A stretch of 64,000 nt of DNA from positions 62,001 through 126,000 of the forward strand of contig JAPOYV010000046.1 in the NCBI GenBank assembly GCA_026706385.1, written 5' to 3'. Of this stretch, positions 26,027 through 34,303 are shown in pieces. Position numbers and translations under genes: made by a program. The stretch comes from Gammaproteobacteria bacterium (GTDB lineage Bacteria > Pseudomonadota > Gammaproteobacteria > Pseudomonadales > Azotimanducaceae). Each line of letters opens with the position of its first letter. The stretch's first letter is position 1. The notes under the pieces were generated by a model. It saw nothing but the letters and a program-made list of their open reading frames with translations, made no database searches and was not told the origin of the DNA.

Positions 26027-27573
26027 GGCGCGGATCCGCGCAACCCCCGCATGGAGCGCCAGAAGGCGGCCGGCCACGGGTCGAAGTCGACCCCCTCGCG
26101 CCAAGCCAGGGTGATCATTGGCCTATAGGTGGGCAAACCGCCGGCGACAAGTTCGTGCTTGAGGCGTGCGATCTCTTCGATCAACCGGGTGCGTGTCTCC
26201 AGATCCATCGTGGTCCGCAGGGTCTCGATCATCGCGTCCAGTTGCGGCGTCGACTCGTAGGAGTACGAGCCCCACCCGTCTCCCGTCGTGTGCACATGGC
26301 CCGACCAGGCGTCGGTGGGGTCGCCCGGCAGGCCTTGGCCCCACATGGTGCTCATGATGCCGTCCATATGCGGTCGCACGTCGCGGCGGCCGAGGTTGAT
26401 CCAGGCGCCGTACTCCAACTGCACGATCCGGCAGCGGATCCCCGCTTCGGTCAGGTAGGCGAAAATGGTCTCGCCTACTTCCTTGAAATACGGTTCGCGC
26501 GGGGTCGTCAGGTTGTAGCAGTTGACGTTGACGCCGGCCGGGTAGCCGGCCTCGGCCAAGAGTTCGCGTGCGCGGGCCGGGTTGTAGGAATAGGGCTTGA
26601 GAGCCGGGTCGTAGCCGAGCGTCCCGGGGGCCAGTTGGGCGGTGCGGATGCCTTGTCCGTAAAGGACGTATTGGACGATGTCGTCTACGTTCACCGCGTG
26701 GGCGGCCGCTTGGCGAACCTTGGGAAAGCGGAATGGACTGCCGGCGTCGATGGCGTTCAGGGCGACGTACAGGTTGTTGGGCGCGGGCAGCGACGCGATG
26801 CGGACGCCTTGGGTCGCGGCGAACTCCTCGACCTGCGCGGGCGGCACGGCATCGATCCAGTCCACGGCCCCGGTCTTGAAGGCGGCGACGCGCGTGGTGT
26901 CCTCCGGGATGATCTTGATGCGCAGGCGCTTCGCGACCGGCATCGCCTCCCGGTTCCAATAGTCCTCGAAGCGTTCCACCACCAGTTCCTCGCGCACCTT
27001 GCGGGACACGAACTTCCACGGCCCGGTGCCGATCGGGTGGACCTGGACGCCATCGTCGCCCACCTCCTCGTAGTACTTGCGCGGAATCGCCGCCAGGATC
27101 AGGTTGAGGGGCTCCAGGGAGCCGTCGGGGCTGCTGAGAACCATGTCGAAGTGGTGGTCGTCGTGGACTCGGACGCTGTCCACGTGGCGCAGGCGTCCCG
27201 CCGTGCGCGACGTCGGGTCGCTTTGCCGCTCGAAGGCGTAGGCGTAGTCGTGCGCCGTGAGTTCGTCGCCGTTGTGGAAGGTGACGCCTTCGCGGATCTT
27301 GACCGCGATCCGCAACCCGTCGGCGTCGTCCACGACCTCCCAGGACTCGGCCAGCCAGTTGACCCGCTCGAAGTCCGGCGTGACGGCGAGCAGGTTCTCG
27401 TAGAAGAGATCCATGTAGTAGCCGTCGACACCGGCCGACGAGCGCGTGGGATCCACCTGCTGAGGTTCCGCGCCGAAGGCCACGACGATTTCGTCACTGC
27501 GTTCCGCCCCTTGCGCCGCCAATGCGAGGAGCACTGCCGCCGCGACGAGCGGCCCGACGCGGCGAGGCTTCAA
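26023..27573 (-). CDS. Periplasmic peptide/oligopeptide-type substrate-binding protein
   Basis: Captures the ligand for the importer. It is a family 5 (SBP_bac_5) protein of 516 residues with a signal peptide (VGPLVAAAVLLALAAQG), and blocks VVDDADGLRIAVKIREGVTF, TAHDYAYAFER and GTGPWKFVS. No ATG is available; TTG at 27573 overlaps the DUF427 stop as TTGA, giving a correct signal peptide. The ligand could be a peptide, sugar or opine and cannot be told from sequence. Confidence 0.88.
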   Translation of the reverse strand: MKPRRVGPLVAAAVLLALAAQGAERSDEIVVAFGAEPQQVDPTRSSAGVDGYYMDLFYENLLAVTPDFERVNWLAESWEVVDDADGLRIAVKIREGVTFHNGDELTAHDYAYAFERQSDPTSRTAGRLRHVDSVRVHDDHHFDMVLSSPDGSLEPLNLILAAIPRKYYEEVGDDGVQVHPIGTGPWKFVSRKVREELVVERFEDYWNREAMPVAKRLRIKIIPEDTTRVAAFKTGAVDWIDAVPPAQVEEFAATQGVRIASLPAPNNLYVALNAIDAGSPFRFPKVRQAAAHAVNVDDIVQYVLYGQGIRTAQLAPGTLGYDPALKPYSYNPARARELLAEAGYPAGVNVNCYNLTTPREPYFKEVGETIFAYLTEAGIRCRIVQLEYGAWINLGRRDVRPHMDGIMSTMWGQGLPGDPTDAWSGHVHTTGDGWGSYSYESTPQLDAMIETLRTTMDLETRTRLIEEIARLKHELVAGGLPTYRPMITLAWREGVDFDPWPAAFWRSMRGLRGSAP

Positions 27574-27851
27574 GCGGTCACTTCGACGCCGTGCCAGAAC
27601 GCCACGCGCCCCTCGATCTCGGCCGCAGCGGGTTTCGGATCGGGGTAGTACCAGACCGCGTCCGGGTTGGTCTCGCCTGCGACCGAGAGGTGGTAGTAGT
27701 GCGCCGTTCCCTTCCACGGGCAGAACGTGGTGGATTCGCTCGCCGTCAGCAGACCGTCGTCGATGGCCGCGCGCGGGAAGTAGTGGTTGCCCTCGACGAC
27801 CACGGTGTCGTCGCTCTCGGCAACGACTTGGCTGTTCCAGATTGCCTTCAC
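27570..27851 (-). CDS. DUF427 domain protein
   Basis: A 93-residue protein that is one complete DUF427 domain. It has VKAIWNSQVVAESDDTVVVE at the start, TTFCPWKGTAHYY in the middle and AWYYPDPK-like VWYYPDPKPAAAEI near the end. The function of the family is unknown. The GTG at 27851 has GGAGGGG upstream. It is the first gene of the ABC importer operon and is coupled to the binding-protein gene by a TTGA overlap. Confidence 0.88.
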   Translation of the reverse strand: MKAIWNSQVVAESDDTVVVEGNHYFPRAAIDDGLLTASESTTFCPWKGTAHYYHLSVAGETNPDAVWYYPDPKPAAAEIEGRVAFWHGVEVTA

Positions 27852-27878
27852 GGTAGATCCCCTCCAATCACGCGCCCC

Positions 27879-27907
27879 ATTACAAGCCACCGCGGCGCAT
27901 CGGGCAA
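27879..27907 (-). promoter_or_regulatory. Sigma-70-like promoter of the DUF427/ABC importer operon
   Basis: On the minus strand TTGCCC (27907-27902) and TGTAAT (27884-27879) are separated by exactly 17 bases. They match -35 at four and -10 at five of six bases. The -10 ends 27 bases before the GTG start of the DUF427 gene, leaving room for its ribosome-binding site. Confidence 0.6.
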
Positions 27908-27965
27908 GGCCCGACCGTTGCGGGCGTGCTAGTGTTCGCAACCCAAGAACGCTTGGAGCGTCATC

Positions 27966-28400
27966 ATGCAGATCGAGTCGCTTGGCCACGTGGTCATCAA
28001 GGTTCGGGACATCGCCCGGTCGGAAGCCTTCTACAACGGCGTCCTCGGGTTGCCCATCGTCGCTCGCAGCACGCGGGCGCCCATGACGTTCTTCTCCCTC
28101 GGCGACCACCACGACTTCGCCATCATGGCGCTCGGCGACGACGCCGAAGGTCCCGGGGACAAGGCGGTGGGACTCGCGCACGTCGCGTTCAAGATCGGCA
28201 ACTCGCTCGACGAGTTGAAGGAGGCCAAGGGACACCTCGACGCGCAGGGGATCGCGAGCGCGCCGGTCGACCACGAGGTCACCCAGTCGCTGTACTTCGC
28301 CGACCCCGACGGCAACCAGGTCGAGCTCTACGTCGATACGTCCGACGTCTGGAAGGCGGAGCCGCAGCGCGTTGCCCAGGCTTCGAAGCTCGCGCTCTAG
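27966..28400 (+). CDS. VOC/glyoxalase-fold protein
   Basis: A 144-residue vicinal-oxygen-chelate protein with a single domain. It begins IESLGHVVIKVRDIARSEAF and has the partner half with LAHVAFKIG and DPDGNQVELYVD. Metal ligands would be the His in LGHVV, the His in LAHVAF and the Glu in QVELY. Such proteins may be dioxygenases, lyases or resistance factors, so the reaction is not assigned. It is divergent from the DUF427 operon and precedes the quinoprotein genes. Confidence 0.85.
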   Translation: MQIESLGHVVIKVRDIARSEAFYNGVLGLPIVARSTRAPMTFFSLGDHHDFAIMALGDDAEGPGDKAVGLAHVAFKIGNSLDELKEAKGHLDAQGIASAPVDHEVTQSLYFADPDGNQVELYVDTSDVWKAEPQRVAQASKLAL

Positions 28401-28431
28401 GCACGGCGACAAGCCCGGCCGAAAACTACGC

Positions 28432-28437
28432 CATAAT
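28432..28437 (+). promoter_or_regulatory. Candidate -10 box for the quinoprotein unit
   Basis: CATAAT lies 31 bases before the dehydrogenase start in the 67-base gap after the VOC gene and matches the -10 consensus at five of six bases. The -35 region is poor. Confidence 0.35.
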
Positions 28438-28467
28438 CTGCGGTTACCAAGAGGAGGGATGTACCCC

Positions 28468-30255
28468 ATGCGTTACGGGAAATTCGTGGCTGCCGCCGCG
28501 TGCGGCTTGCTCTTTGCCTGCCAGCCGCCACAGGGAACGGGAACCGAGACGGATGCCGTGGCACCCGCGGAAGGCGAGACGGCCTCCGAGGTCGCCGTGG
28601 CGCCGGAGACGCCGACCCATTGGACGAGCGACGGCAACATTGGCAACGGCCTCGGTCCGGTCAGCAACGACGACCTGCTCGCCGGTTCGGCCGACACCGA
28701 GAAATGGCTCCTGTACGGCGGCAACTACGCCAACTACCGCCACTCGCCCATCGACGACATCAACGTCGACAACGTCGCGGGCCTCAGGGTCGCCTGGGCA
28801 TTCCCGACCGGCACCGTGCAGCAGTTCGAGGTCTCGCCGACCGTCTACGACGGCATCATGTACGTCAGTTCCTCGAACAACCGCCTGTTCGCGCTCAACG
28901 CCGCCACCGGCGAACTGTATTGGCGCTACGACCATCAACTGCCCGACGACCTCCGCCTCTGCTGCGGTATCGTCAACCGCGGCGTCGCCATCACCGGCGA
29001 CACCATCCTCATGGCCACGCTGGACGCCAAGATGGTCGCCTTCAACCGCCTGACCGGCGAAGTGCTGTGGGAGGTCACCCTGGCGCCCTACGCCGACGGC
29101 TTCAGCGCCACGTCCATGCCGATGATTGTCAGGGACATGGCCATCATCGGCATCGCCGGCGGCGAGTACGGCGTGCGCGGCTTCTTCGACGCCTACGACG
29201 TCGCCACGGGCGAACTGCGCTGGCGGCACTACACGATTCCCGAGGAAGGCGAGCCGGGCGTCGAGACGTGGGCCGGCGACTCCTACAAGACCGGCGGCGC
29301 GCCCGCGTGGACGAGCGGCGCCTACGACCCGGAAACCGACATCCTGTACTGGACCACCGGCAACCCGGCGCCCGACTGGAACGGCGATCTGCGCGCCGGC
29401 GACAACCTGTATTCGAACAGTCTGCTCGCGGTCAACCCGAACACCGGCGAGCGCTTGTGGCATTTCCAGTTCACGCCGCACGACGTCTGGGACTACGACG
29501 GCAATACGCAACTGTTCCTCGTCGACGTCGAGCGCGACGGCGAGACCATCTCCGCGATCGTGCAGGCCAACCGCAACGGATTCTTCTACATCCTCGACCG
29601 GGCGACAGGAGCGTTCATCGAAGGCACGGTGTATGTCGAGGAGCTGAACTGGGCGACCTTGGACGAGAACGGCCGGCCGGTCGTGAACGAACTGGCCAAC
29701 CCGGTGGAGGAGCCCGACTACCGCGTCTGCCCCAGCAACCTAGGGGGCATGAACGGCGCCTGGACGGGCGCCTACAACCCGGACCTCAAGCTCGCCTACA
29801 TCCCGAGCGTCGAGTCCTGCCAGTACTACGAAAAGGGCATCACGGTCTTCCAGAAAGGCCAGGCATTCCTAGGGGGCACGCCAATTCCCGTCGACGTGGA
29901 AGAGGGCATCGCGCACGGTCACGTCTCCGCCATCGACGTCAACACGGGCGAGGTGAGGTGGCGCTACATGGATGCCGACCCGATGATGGGGGGCGCCCTG
30001 TCGCTGGCCGGCGGCGTCGTCTTCACCGGCAACCAGGAAGGCTTCGCGCTGGCTCTCGACGCGGCCACGGGCGAGCTGCTCTGGAAGTTCCGCATGGGCG
30101 GCGGCATGCGCAGCCAGCCGGTGGCCTACCAGGCCGAGGGCAAGAGCTACGTCGCGATCGGCTCCGGCAACTTCACCACGTTCGTGGCGTTCGCCGGGGG
30201 GCCGACGGCCATACCGGAAGGCGGCCACCTGTTCGTATTCGCGTTGCCCGATTGA
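28468..30255 (+). CDS. PQQ-dependent alcohol dehydrogenase, lanthanide-type signature
   Basis: Periplasmic quinoprotein that oxidises an alcohol and passes electrons to a cytochrome c. The 595-residue protein has an eight-bladed propeller of W-motifs and the adjacent disulfide pair Cys165-Cys166. Metal ligands Glu233 (GGEYGVRG) and Asn299 (TTGNPAPDWN) and the catalytic Asp342 are present. Asp344 follows in HDVWDYDGNTQ; in XoxF/PedH-type enzymes this second Asp binds lanthanide, while calcium enzymes have a small residue there. An N-terminal lipobox LFAC (Cys18) suggests a lipoprotein. ATG 28468 is favoured by GAGGAGG; ATG 28459 is too close. The next gene starts within its stop codon (TTGA). 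The alcohol substrate is not known. Confidence 0.88.
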   Translation: MRYGKFVAAAACGLLFACQPPQGTGTETDAVAPAEGETASEVAVAPETPTHWTSDGNIGNGLGPVSNDDLLAGSADTEKWLLYGGNYANYRHSPIDDINVDNVAGLRVAWAFPTGTVQQFEVSPTVYDGIMYVSSSNNRLFALNAATGELYWRYDHQLPDDLRLCCGIVNRGVAITGDTILMATLDAKMVAFNRLTGEVLWEVTLAPYADGFSATSMPMIVRDMAIIGIAGGEYGVRGFFDAYDVATGELRWRHYTIPEEGEPGVETWAGDSYKTGGAPAWTSGAYDPETDILYWTTGNPAPDWNGDLRAGDNLYSNSLLAVNPNTGERLWHFQFTPHDVWDYDGNTQLFLVDVERDGETISAIVQANRNGFFYILDRATGAFIEGTVYVEELNWATLDENGRPVVNELANPVEEPDYRVCPSNLGGMNGAWTGAYNPDLKLAYIPSVESCQYYEKGITVFQKGQAFLGGTPIPVDVEEGIAHGHVSAIDVNTGEVRWRYMDADPMMGGALSLAGGVVFTGNQEGFALALDAATGELLWKFRMGGGMRSQPVAYQAEGKSYVAIGSGNFTTFVAFAGGPTAIPEGGHLFVFALPD

Positions 30256-31064
30256 ACGACGCCGCTCGAATCGTCGCCATCGTGGTGCTGGCGACGATTA
30301 TCGCTTGGGCTACGGCCCAGACCTCGACCGCCGCCGAGCCTTCCGCGCTACGCGTCTGTCTGCCCTCCGACGACGCGCCCCGCTCGAACCGCGATCGCAG
30401 CGCAGGCCTCGATGTGGATGTCGCGCGGCTGCTCGCGCGGGCGCTTTCTCGACCGCTTCGTCTCGTATGGCTCCCCGAACTCGGCGAGATCGACGAGGTC
30501 TCGGACTTCAACTTCCGCCCGTTGCTCGCCGAGGTCTGCGATGCCCGCCTGTCGGTGCCCGGCGTCGAGGCGCTCGGCGGCTATCGCCAAGCGCTGTCGT
30601 TGTCGACCCCGTACTACGGGGCCGCCTACGAGCTCATACCGGAGACCGCGGCCTGGCAATGGGGCGAACCGGCCCCCGGAACCATCGCGGTGATGGCGAA
30701 CTCCGTCGCCCACGTCGCTATCGACGCTGCGGACCTGCCTTGGTCCATGCGCCCGAACACGCGGGACATCGCACACGCGGTCGCGACGGCCGAAGCGTCC
30801 ATCGGCCTGGTCTGGGGCCCGGACTTGAGCGTATTGGACGAACCGCGCGCCACGTCGTTCGCGCCACCCCCGGTGCTGCGTTGGAACCAGCACGTCGCCA
30901 CTCGCCGCGACGACCCGCTGCTCATGGACGTCAACCGGGTCATCGCCGAGCCAGCCTTCAGTTCGCAGATCGGCGCGATCCTCGAGCGCCACGGCGTCCC
31001 AGCGCACGCGCCCTTCGAGTCCGTCTATTCGCGCGAGGCGCTGCGTGCCATCGAACCGCACTAG
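30252..31064 (+). CDS. Periplasmic solute-binding-like protein, XoxJ/MxaJ-like
   Basis: A 270-residue exported protein with signal peptide (IVAIVVLATIIAWATAQTSTA). It has a family 3-type binding fold: ALRVCLPSDDAP at the start of the mature chain, GLDVDVARLLARAL, LSLSTPYYGAAYELI and a late VNRVIAEPAFSSQIGAILERHGV. Proteins of this type sit next to methanol dehydrogenase genes (MxaJ, XoxJ) and help the enzyme mature. The start TTG overlaps the dehydrogenase stop (TTGA), and the end overlaps the cytochrome gene by 20 bases, so a joint role is likely. Confidence 0.75.
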   Translation: MNDAARIVAIVVLATIIAWATAQTSTAAEPSALRVCLPSDDAPRSNRDRSAGLDVDVARLLARALSRPLRLVWLPELGEIDEVSDFNFRPLLAEVCDARLSVPGVEALGGYRQALSLSTPYYGAAYELIPETAAWQWGEPAPGTIAVMANSVAHVAIDAADLPWSMRPNTRDIAHAVATAEASIGLVWGPDLSVLDEPRATSFAPPPVLRWNQHVATRRDDPLLMDVNRVIAEPAFSSQIGAILERHGVPAHAPFESVYSREALRAIEPH

Positions 31065-31416
31065 GGGGCTCGTCGCGGGAACCGTCGCTCTCGCAACGAC
31101 GCTGCTCGGCGCCTGCGAATCATCCACCCCGGCGGACGCCTTCCGCGCGGACGCCGAAGCCCTGAAACGCGGCAAGGCCTTGTTCGCCGGCACGTGCGCC
31201 GGCTACTGCCACAGCCCCGCCGTCGAGCGGGCTGCCCCCTATCTGTTCGACTGCACCTGGCGCAAAGGCAGCGGCACGGACCAGGAGATCTTCGACGCCA
31301 TCGCCGACGGCGTACCCGATACCGCCATGCTCGGCTTCCGGGGCAAGCTGCCCGAAGGCGACGCAGACATCTGGCGGCTGGTGGCATACATTACGACCTC
31401 CGGCCCCGGGTGTTAG
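31045..31416 (+). CDS. Small lipoprotein cytochrome c, likely electron acceptor of the quinoprotein
   Basis: A 123-residue exported haem protein. A lipobox LGAC (Cys24) follows the signal peptide. The haem motif is CAGYCH (Cys51, Cys55, His56), with three residues between the cysteines in place of the usual two. The distal Met is probably in DTAMLGFRGKL. GTG at 31045 lies inside the XoxJ-like gene. Position and size fit a XoxG-like acceptor for the dehydrogenase two genes upstream. Confidence 0.8.
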   Translation: MPSNRTRGLVAGTVALATTLLGACESSTPADAFRADAEALKRGKALFAGTCAGYCHSPAVERAAPYLFDCTWRKGSGTDQEIFDAIADGVPDTAMLGFRGKLPEGDADIWRLVAYITTSGPGC

Positions 31417-31442
31417 CGCATCCGCTACGAGGGTAAACGCCG

Positions 31443-32186
31443 ATGTCGACGCCAAACGCCCTCTCCCAGCCTCCGACGGGCGTGCCTCGCCTCGCCGTCC
31501 TGATCGACGCCGACAACACCTCGCCGGACTGGACGGAGGCGATCTTCGAGGAGGTGGCCACGCTCGGCGAAGCCAGCGCCCGGCGCATCTACGGCGACTT
31601 CTCCGGTTCCCAACTGCGCGGCTGGAACAAGAAACTGGAGAACTTCGCCGTCCTCCCGCACCAGCAATTCGCGTACACCAAGGGCAAGAACTCGTCGGAC
31701 ATCGCGCTGGTCATCGACGCCATGGACCTCCTGCACTCCGGCCGCTTCGACGGCTTCGTCCTCGTATCCTCGGACAGCGACTTCACCCGCCTCGCCAGCC
31801 GCATCCGCGAACAGGGAATCGATGTCTTCGGCATCGGCCGCGAGAACACGCCGGAGTCGTTCCGCAAGGCGTGCAAGCGGTTCATCTACGTAGAGAACCT
31901 GCTCGAGGACGACCTTGAGGACGACAAGCCCGCGAAGACCGCGAAGTCGCGGCGCAAGCTCCAGCCGTCCAAAGCCGTGCCGCTGATCCGCGCGGCCATG
32001 CGCGGCCAGGACGAGGAGGACTGGATCGAGTTGAGCATCATCGGCAGCCACATCCATGCGGCGAACCCGGACTTCGACTCGCGCACCTACGGCTGCGCCA
32101 AACTCTCGGATCTCCTCGAGAAGACCGGACTCTTCGAGGTCGACCGCAACGCGACACCGATGCGCGCCCGCGCGCCGCGAACTTGA
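31443..32186 (+). CDS. NYN-domain putative RNase with OST-HTH/LOTUS domain
   Basis: A 247-residue cytoplasmic protein. The N-terminal NYN (PIN-like) domain shows the acidic metal site in AVLIDADNTSPDW, KNSSDIALVIDAMDLL and LVSSDSDFTRLA. After an acidic/basic linker (about 155-170) comes a winged-helix OST-HTH-like domain (SKAVPLIRAAMRGQ to KLSDLLEKTGLFEV). This LabA/DUF88 layout is linked with RNA binding and cleavage. GAGGG lies upstream of the ATG. Its RNA target is unknown. Confidence 0.85.
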   Translation: MSTPNALSQPPTGVPRLAVLIDADNTSPDWTEAIFEEVATLGEASARRIYGDFSGSQLRGWNKKLENFAVLPHQQFAYTKGKNSSDIALVIDAMDLLHSGRFDGFVLVSSDSDFTRLASRIREQGIDVFGIGRENTPESFRKACKRFIYVENLLEDDLEDDKPAKTAKSRRKLQPSKAVPLIRAAMRGQDEEDWIELSIIGSHIHAANPDFDSRTYGCAKLSDLLEKTGLFEVDRNATPMRARAPRT

Positions 32187-32249
32187 GCCGGGCGGAATAG
32201 ACGAAGCCTCTTCGGTGCTACCATCGCCTCGGGAGATGAGGGAGGCGAC

Positions 32250-33800
32250 ATGTTCAAACCCGTGCAATTCCGTCCCGAGGTCGAGGCGCGCGTGCGCTGG
32301 GTGGAGGAAACCGATCCGGCCGACATCGTCGCCGAGACCTACAACGAACTGAAGGCGGGCACGCCGCCGGTCGAACTCCTGACGGCAAGCACGTTGGCGG
32401 TGGTCCGCTCCACGGAGTTGCCGCCGCAGCACCACGGCGGTCCGCTGCATCCGGTCTGCGGCGTGCATGCCGTACACAACGTCGCCAAGCGGCTCCCCGG
32501 CCAAACCGGCTTCCTGCCCATCATCCAGCACACGGCCCTGTGCAATAACCACGTCCACTCCCCGCAGATGGGCCCCTACCTGATGCCGGCGATCAAGCCC
32601 ATGGAAGGCTCGCCGGGCGAGATCGGCAGCTACCACATCAGCGACGAGGAACTCACCGAGGGGATGTCCGCCGAAGCGCGAACCGGTAGCGACAGCATCG
32701 AGGCCACCAAGGGCGCGTTCCACAAGAGCCTGCGGGCGCTCGCGCCGCCAGCGGCCGAGCACTACTTCCTGTGGCTCCTCGAGCAGCTTTCACCGGGCGA
32801 GGCGCTCGATCAGCTTCTGCCGATCGCCGTCGCGCGCAACGGCCTCGACGACCACAACTTCCTGTTCCCCGTGTACAGCGCCCGCGCCCTCGACTGCATC
32901 GGCTGGCAGTGGGCGGACGTGGTCTTCCGTCCGGCCGTGCGCTACCAGGCCCGGCGCGCGTCCCGGCTGGTCCGCAACAGCTACGACTTCGCGCAGGTCC
33001 AAGCCCTCATCGACGACTACAACCTGCTTGAGGCCGACATTCCCGCGGCCACCCATGCGGGCGAGACGGCGCGCATCGGCGACCTCGGCCTCGCGATGGG
33101 GCGTAGCAAGAACTACCTCGACAACATGGAACCGATGGCCCAGGCGTTGGCGGAAGGGCTGTCCCTCGAGGGTGCGGGCGAGGCGCTCTCCGTGGGGGCC
33201 GCCGCAGCCTACATTTCGACGAGCTACGGCAATCCGATGGACTCGCATCTGCACACCGGGACCACGAACCGCCGCTACCTGCTGCGCACCGACGGCGTCA
33301 GCCAGAAGCACAAGATCGAAGCCCTGCTCACCGGTTTCACGGGCCCGGAAGTCCTGCTCGCCGAACGCCTGCTGAACTGGGGCGAGAACCTCGACGGCGA
33401 CCTGGCGTCCGCGCTTCCACCGCGAAGCCAGGCTGACCTGCTCGATGCCGTGGTCGAGAGCATCGAGGGCCAGCCGTGGCTCGACTGGCGCAAGATCGGC
33501 GTCGCCATGACGGTGGCCCCGGACAGCGTCAAGGAGACCGTCGCCCTCGCCCGTCAGTACGCCGAGAGCGGCTACGACGCGACCGCCTACTTCGAACGAC
33601 TCGGCGAGATCGCTTGCCGCGACGACTTCACGGAGATGCACGCGCTCAAGCACTTCCAGGCCATCGCCGACGAGTACGAGTCCACCCGCGAGCCGTACCG
33701 CTGGCTGCACATGGCGGCAGCGGCCAAGTCAGCGGCGATCATCCACTTAGGCCAGGAGCACAAGGTCTACGAGGAAGCCAAGGCCCTGCTCGCGGCGTAG
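32250..33800 (+). CDS. Uncharacterised His-rich 516-residue protein
   Basis: No family is recognised with confidence. There is no signal peptide or membrane span. Histidines cluster in several blocks: QHHGGPLHPVCGVHAVH at about 54-70, QHTALCNNHVHSP at about 91-103, DSHLHTGTTNRRYLL, MHALKHFQAIADEY and WLHMAAAAKSAAIIHLGQ near the C terminus. Such spacing suggests a metal or redox-cofactor site built from helices. A distant likeness to questin-oxidase-like proteins was considered but is weak. GAGGGAGG-like bases precede the ATG. It stands alone between the NYN gene and a convergent VOC gene. Confidence 0.7.
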   Translation: MFKPVQFRPEVEARVRWVEETDPADIVAETYNELKAGTPPVELLTASTLAVVRSTELPPQHHGGPLHPVCGVHAVHNVAKRLPGQTGFLPIIQHTALCNNHVHSPQMGPYLMPAIKPMEGSPGEIGSYHISDEELTEGMSAEARTGSDSIEATKGAFHKSLRALAPPAAEHYFLWLLEQLSPGEALDQLLPIAVARNGLDDHNFLFPVYSARALDCIGWQWADVVFRPAVRYQARRASRLVRNSYDFAQVQALIDDYNLLEADIPAATHAGETARIGDLGLAMGRSKNYLDNMEPMAQALAEGLSLEGAGEALSVGAAAAYISTSYGNPMDSHLHTGTTNRRYLLRTDGVSQKHKIEALLTGFTGPEVLLAERLLNWGENLDGDLASALPPRSQADLLDAVVESIEGQPWLDWRKIGVAMTVAPDSVKETVALARQYAESGYDATAYFERLGEIACRDDFTEMHALKHFQAIADEYESTREPYRWLHMAAAAKSAAIIHLGQEHKVYEEAKALLAA

Positions 33801-33818
33801 CGCGACCCGACCCACGCC

Positions 33819-34265
33819 TTAAGCGTCGGACATCATCGCCGCCATGCGGGCGTTGATCTCCGCGGGCGTCAGCTCCTCCACCACCGTGCACACCGTCCAG
33901 CGGTTGCCGCCGACATCCTCGACGGTGCCAGCGCGGTAGCCGTAGAACTGGTCGGTCGGTGCCGCCAGCGACTTGGCGCCCGCATCGAGCGCGCGCTGGT
34001 AGGTCGCGTCCACCGCGTCCGCGTCCTCGACGTAAAGCGACAGCAGCGCGGGCATCGGCGCATCCCCCGGCATCGGCTGACCGATCATGACCACCGAGTC
34101 GCCGACCATGACTTCGGCGTGGGCGACAGAGCCGTCGGGGCCCTCGTAGCGCTCGACCACCTGGCCGTCGAAGGCTTCCTCAACGAAATCGAGGACGGCG
34201 CTGGCGTTCGGCACCGATGCAGCGGGGGTGACGACGTGGTGGCCGTCGGGCGGGGGAAAGGCCAT
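33819..34265 (-). CDS. VOC family protein (PhnB-like)
   Basis: A 148-residue protein with a single glyoxalase-fold domain. It has ASAVLDFVEEAFDG with ERYEGPDGSVAHAEVMVGDS, then LSLYVEDADAVDATYQRALD, and the closing FYGYRAGTVEDVGGNRWTV. The layout is that of PhnB/YaeR-like proteins of unknown activity. ATG 34265 is preceded by AAGGAAA at 7 bases. The longer open frame upstream encodes no VOC sequence. Confidence 0.85.
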   Translation of the reverse strand: MAFPPPDGHHVVTPAASVPNASAVLDFVEEAFDGQVVERYEGPDGSVAHAEVMVGDSVVMIGQPMPGDAPMPALLSLYVEDADAVDATYQRALDAGAKSLAAPTDQFYGYRAGTVEDVGGNRWTVCTVVEELTPAEINARMAAMMSDA

Positions 34266-34303
34266 GGTTTGTTTCCTTGTCGGGCGATCAAATGAGGCGC
34301 GGA

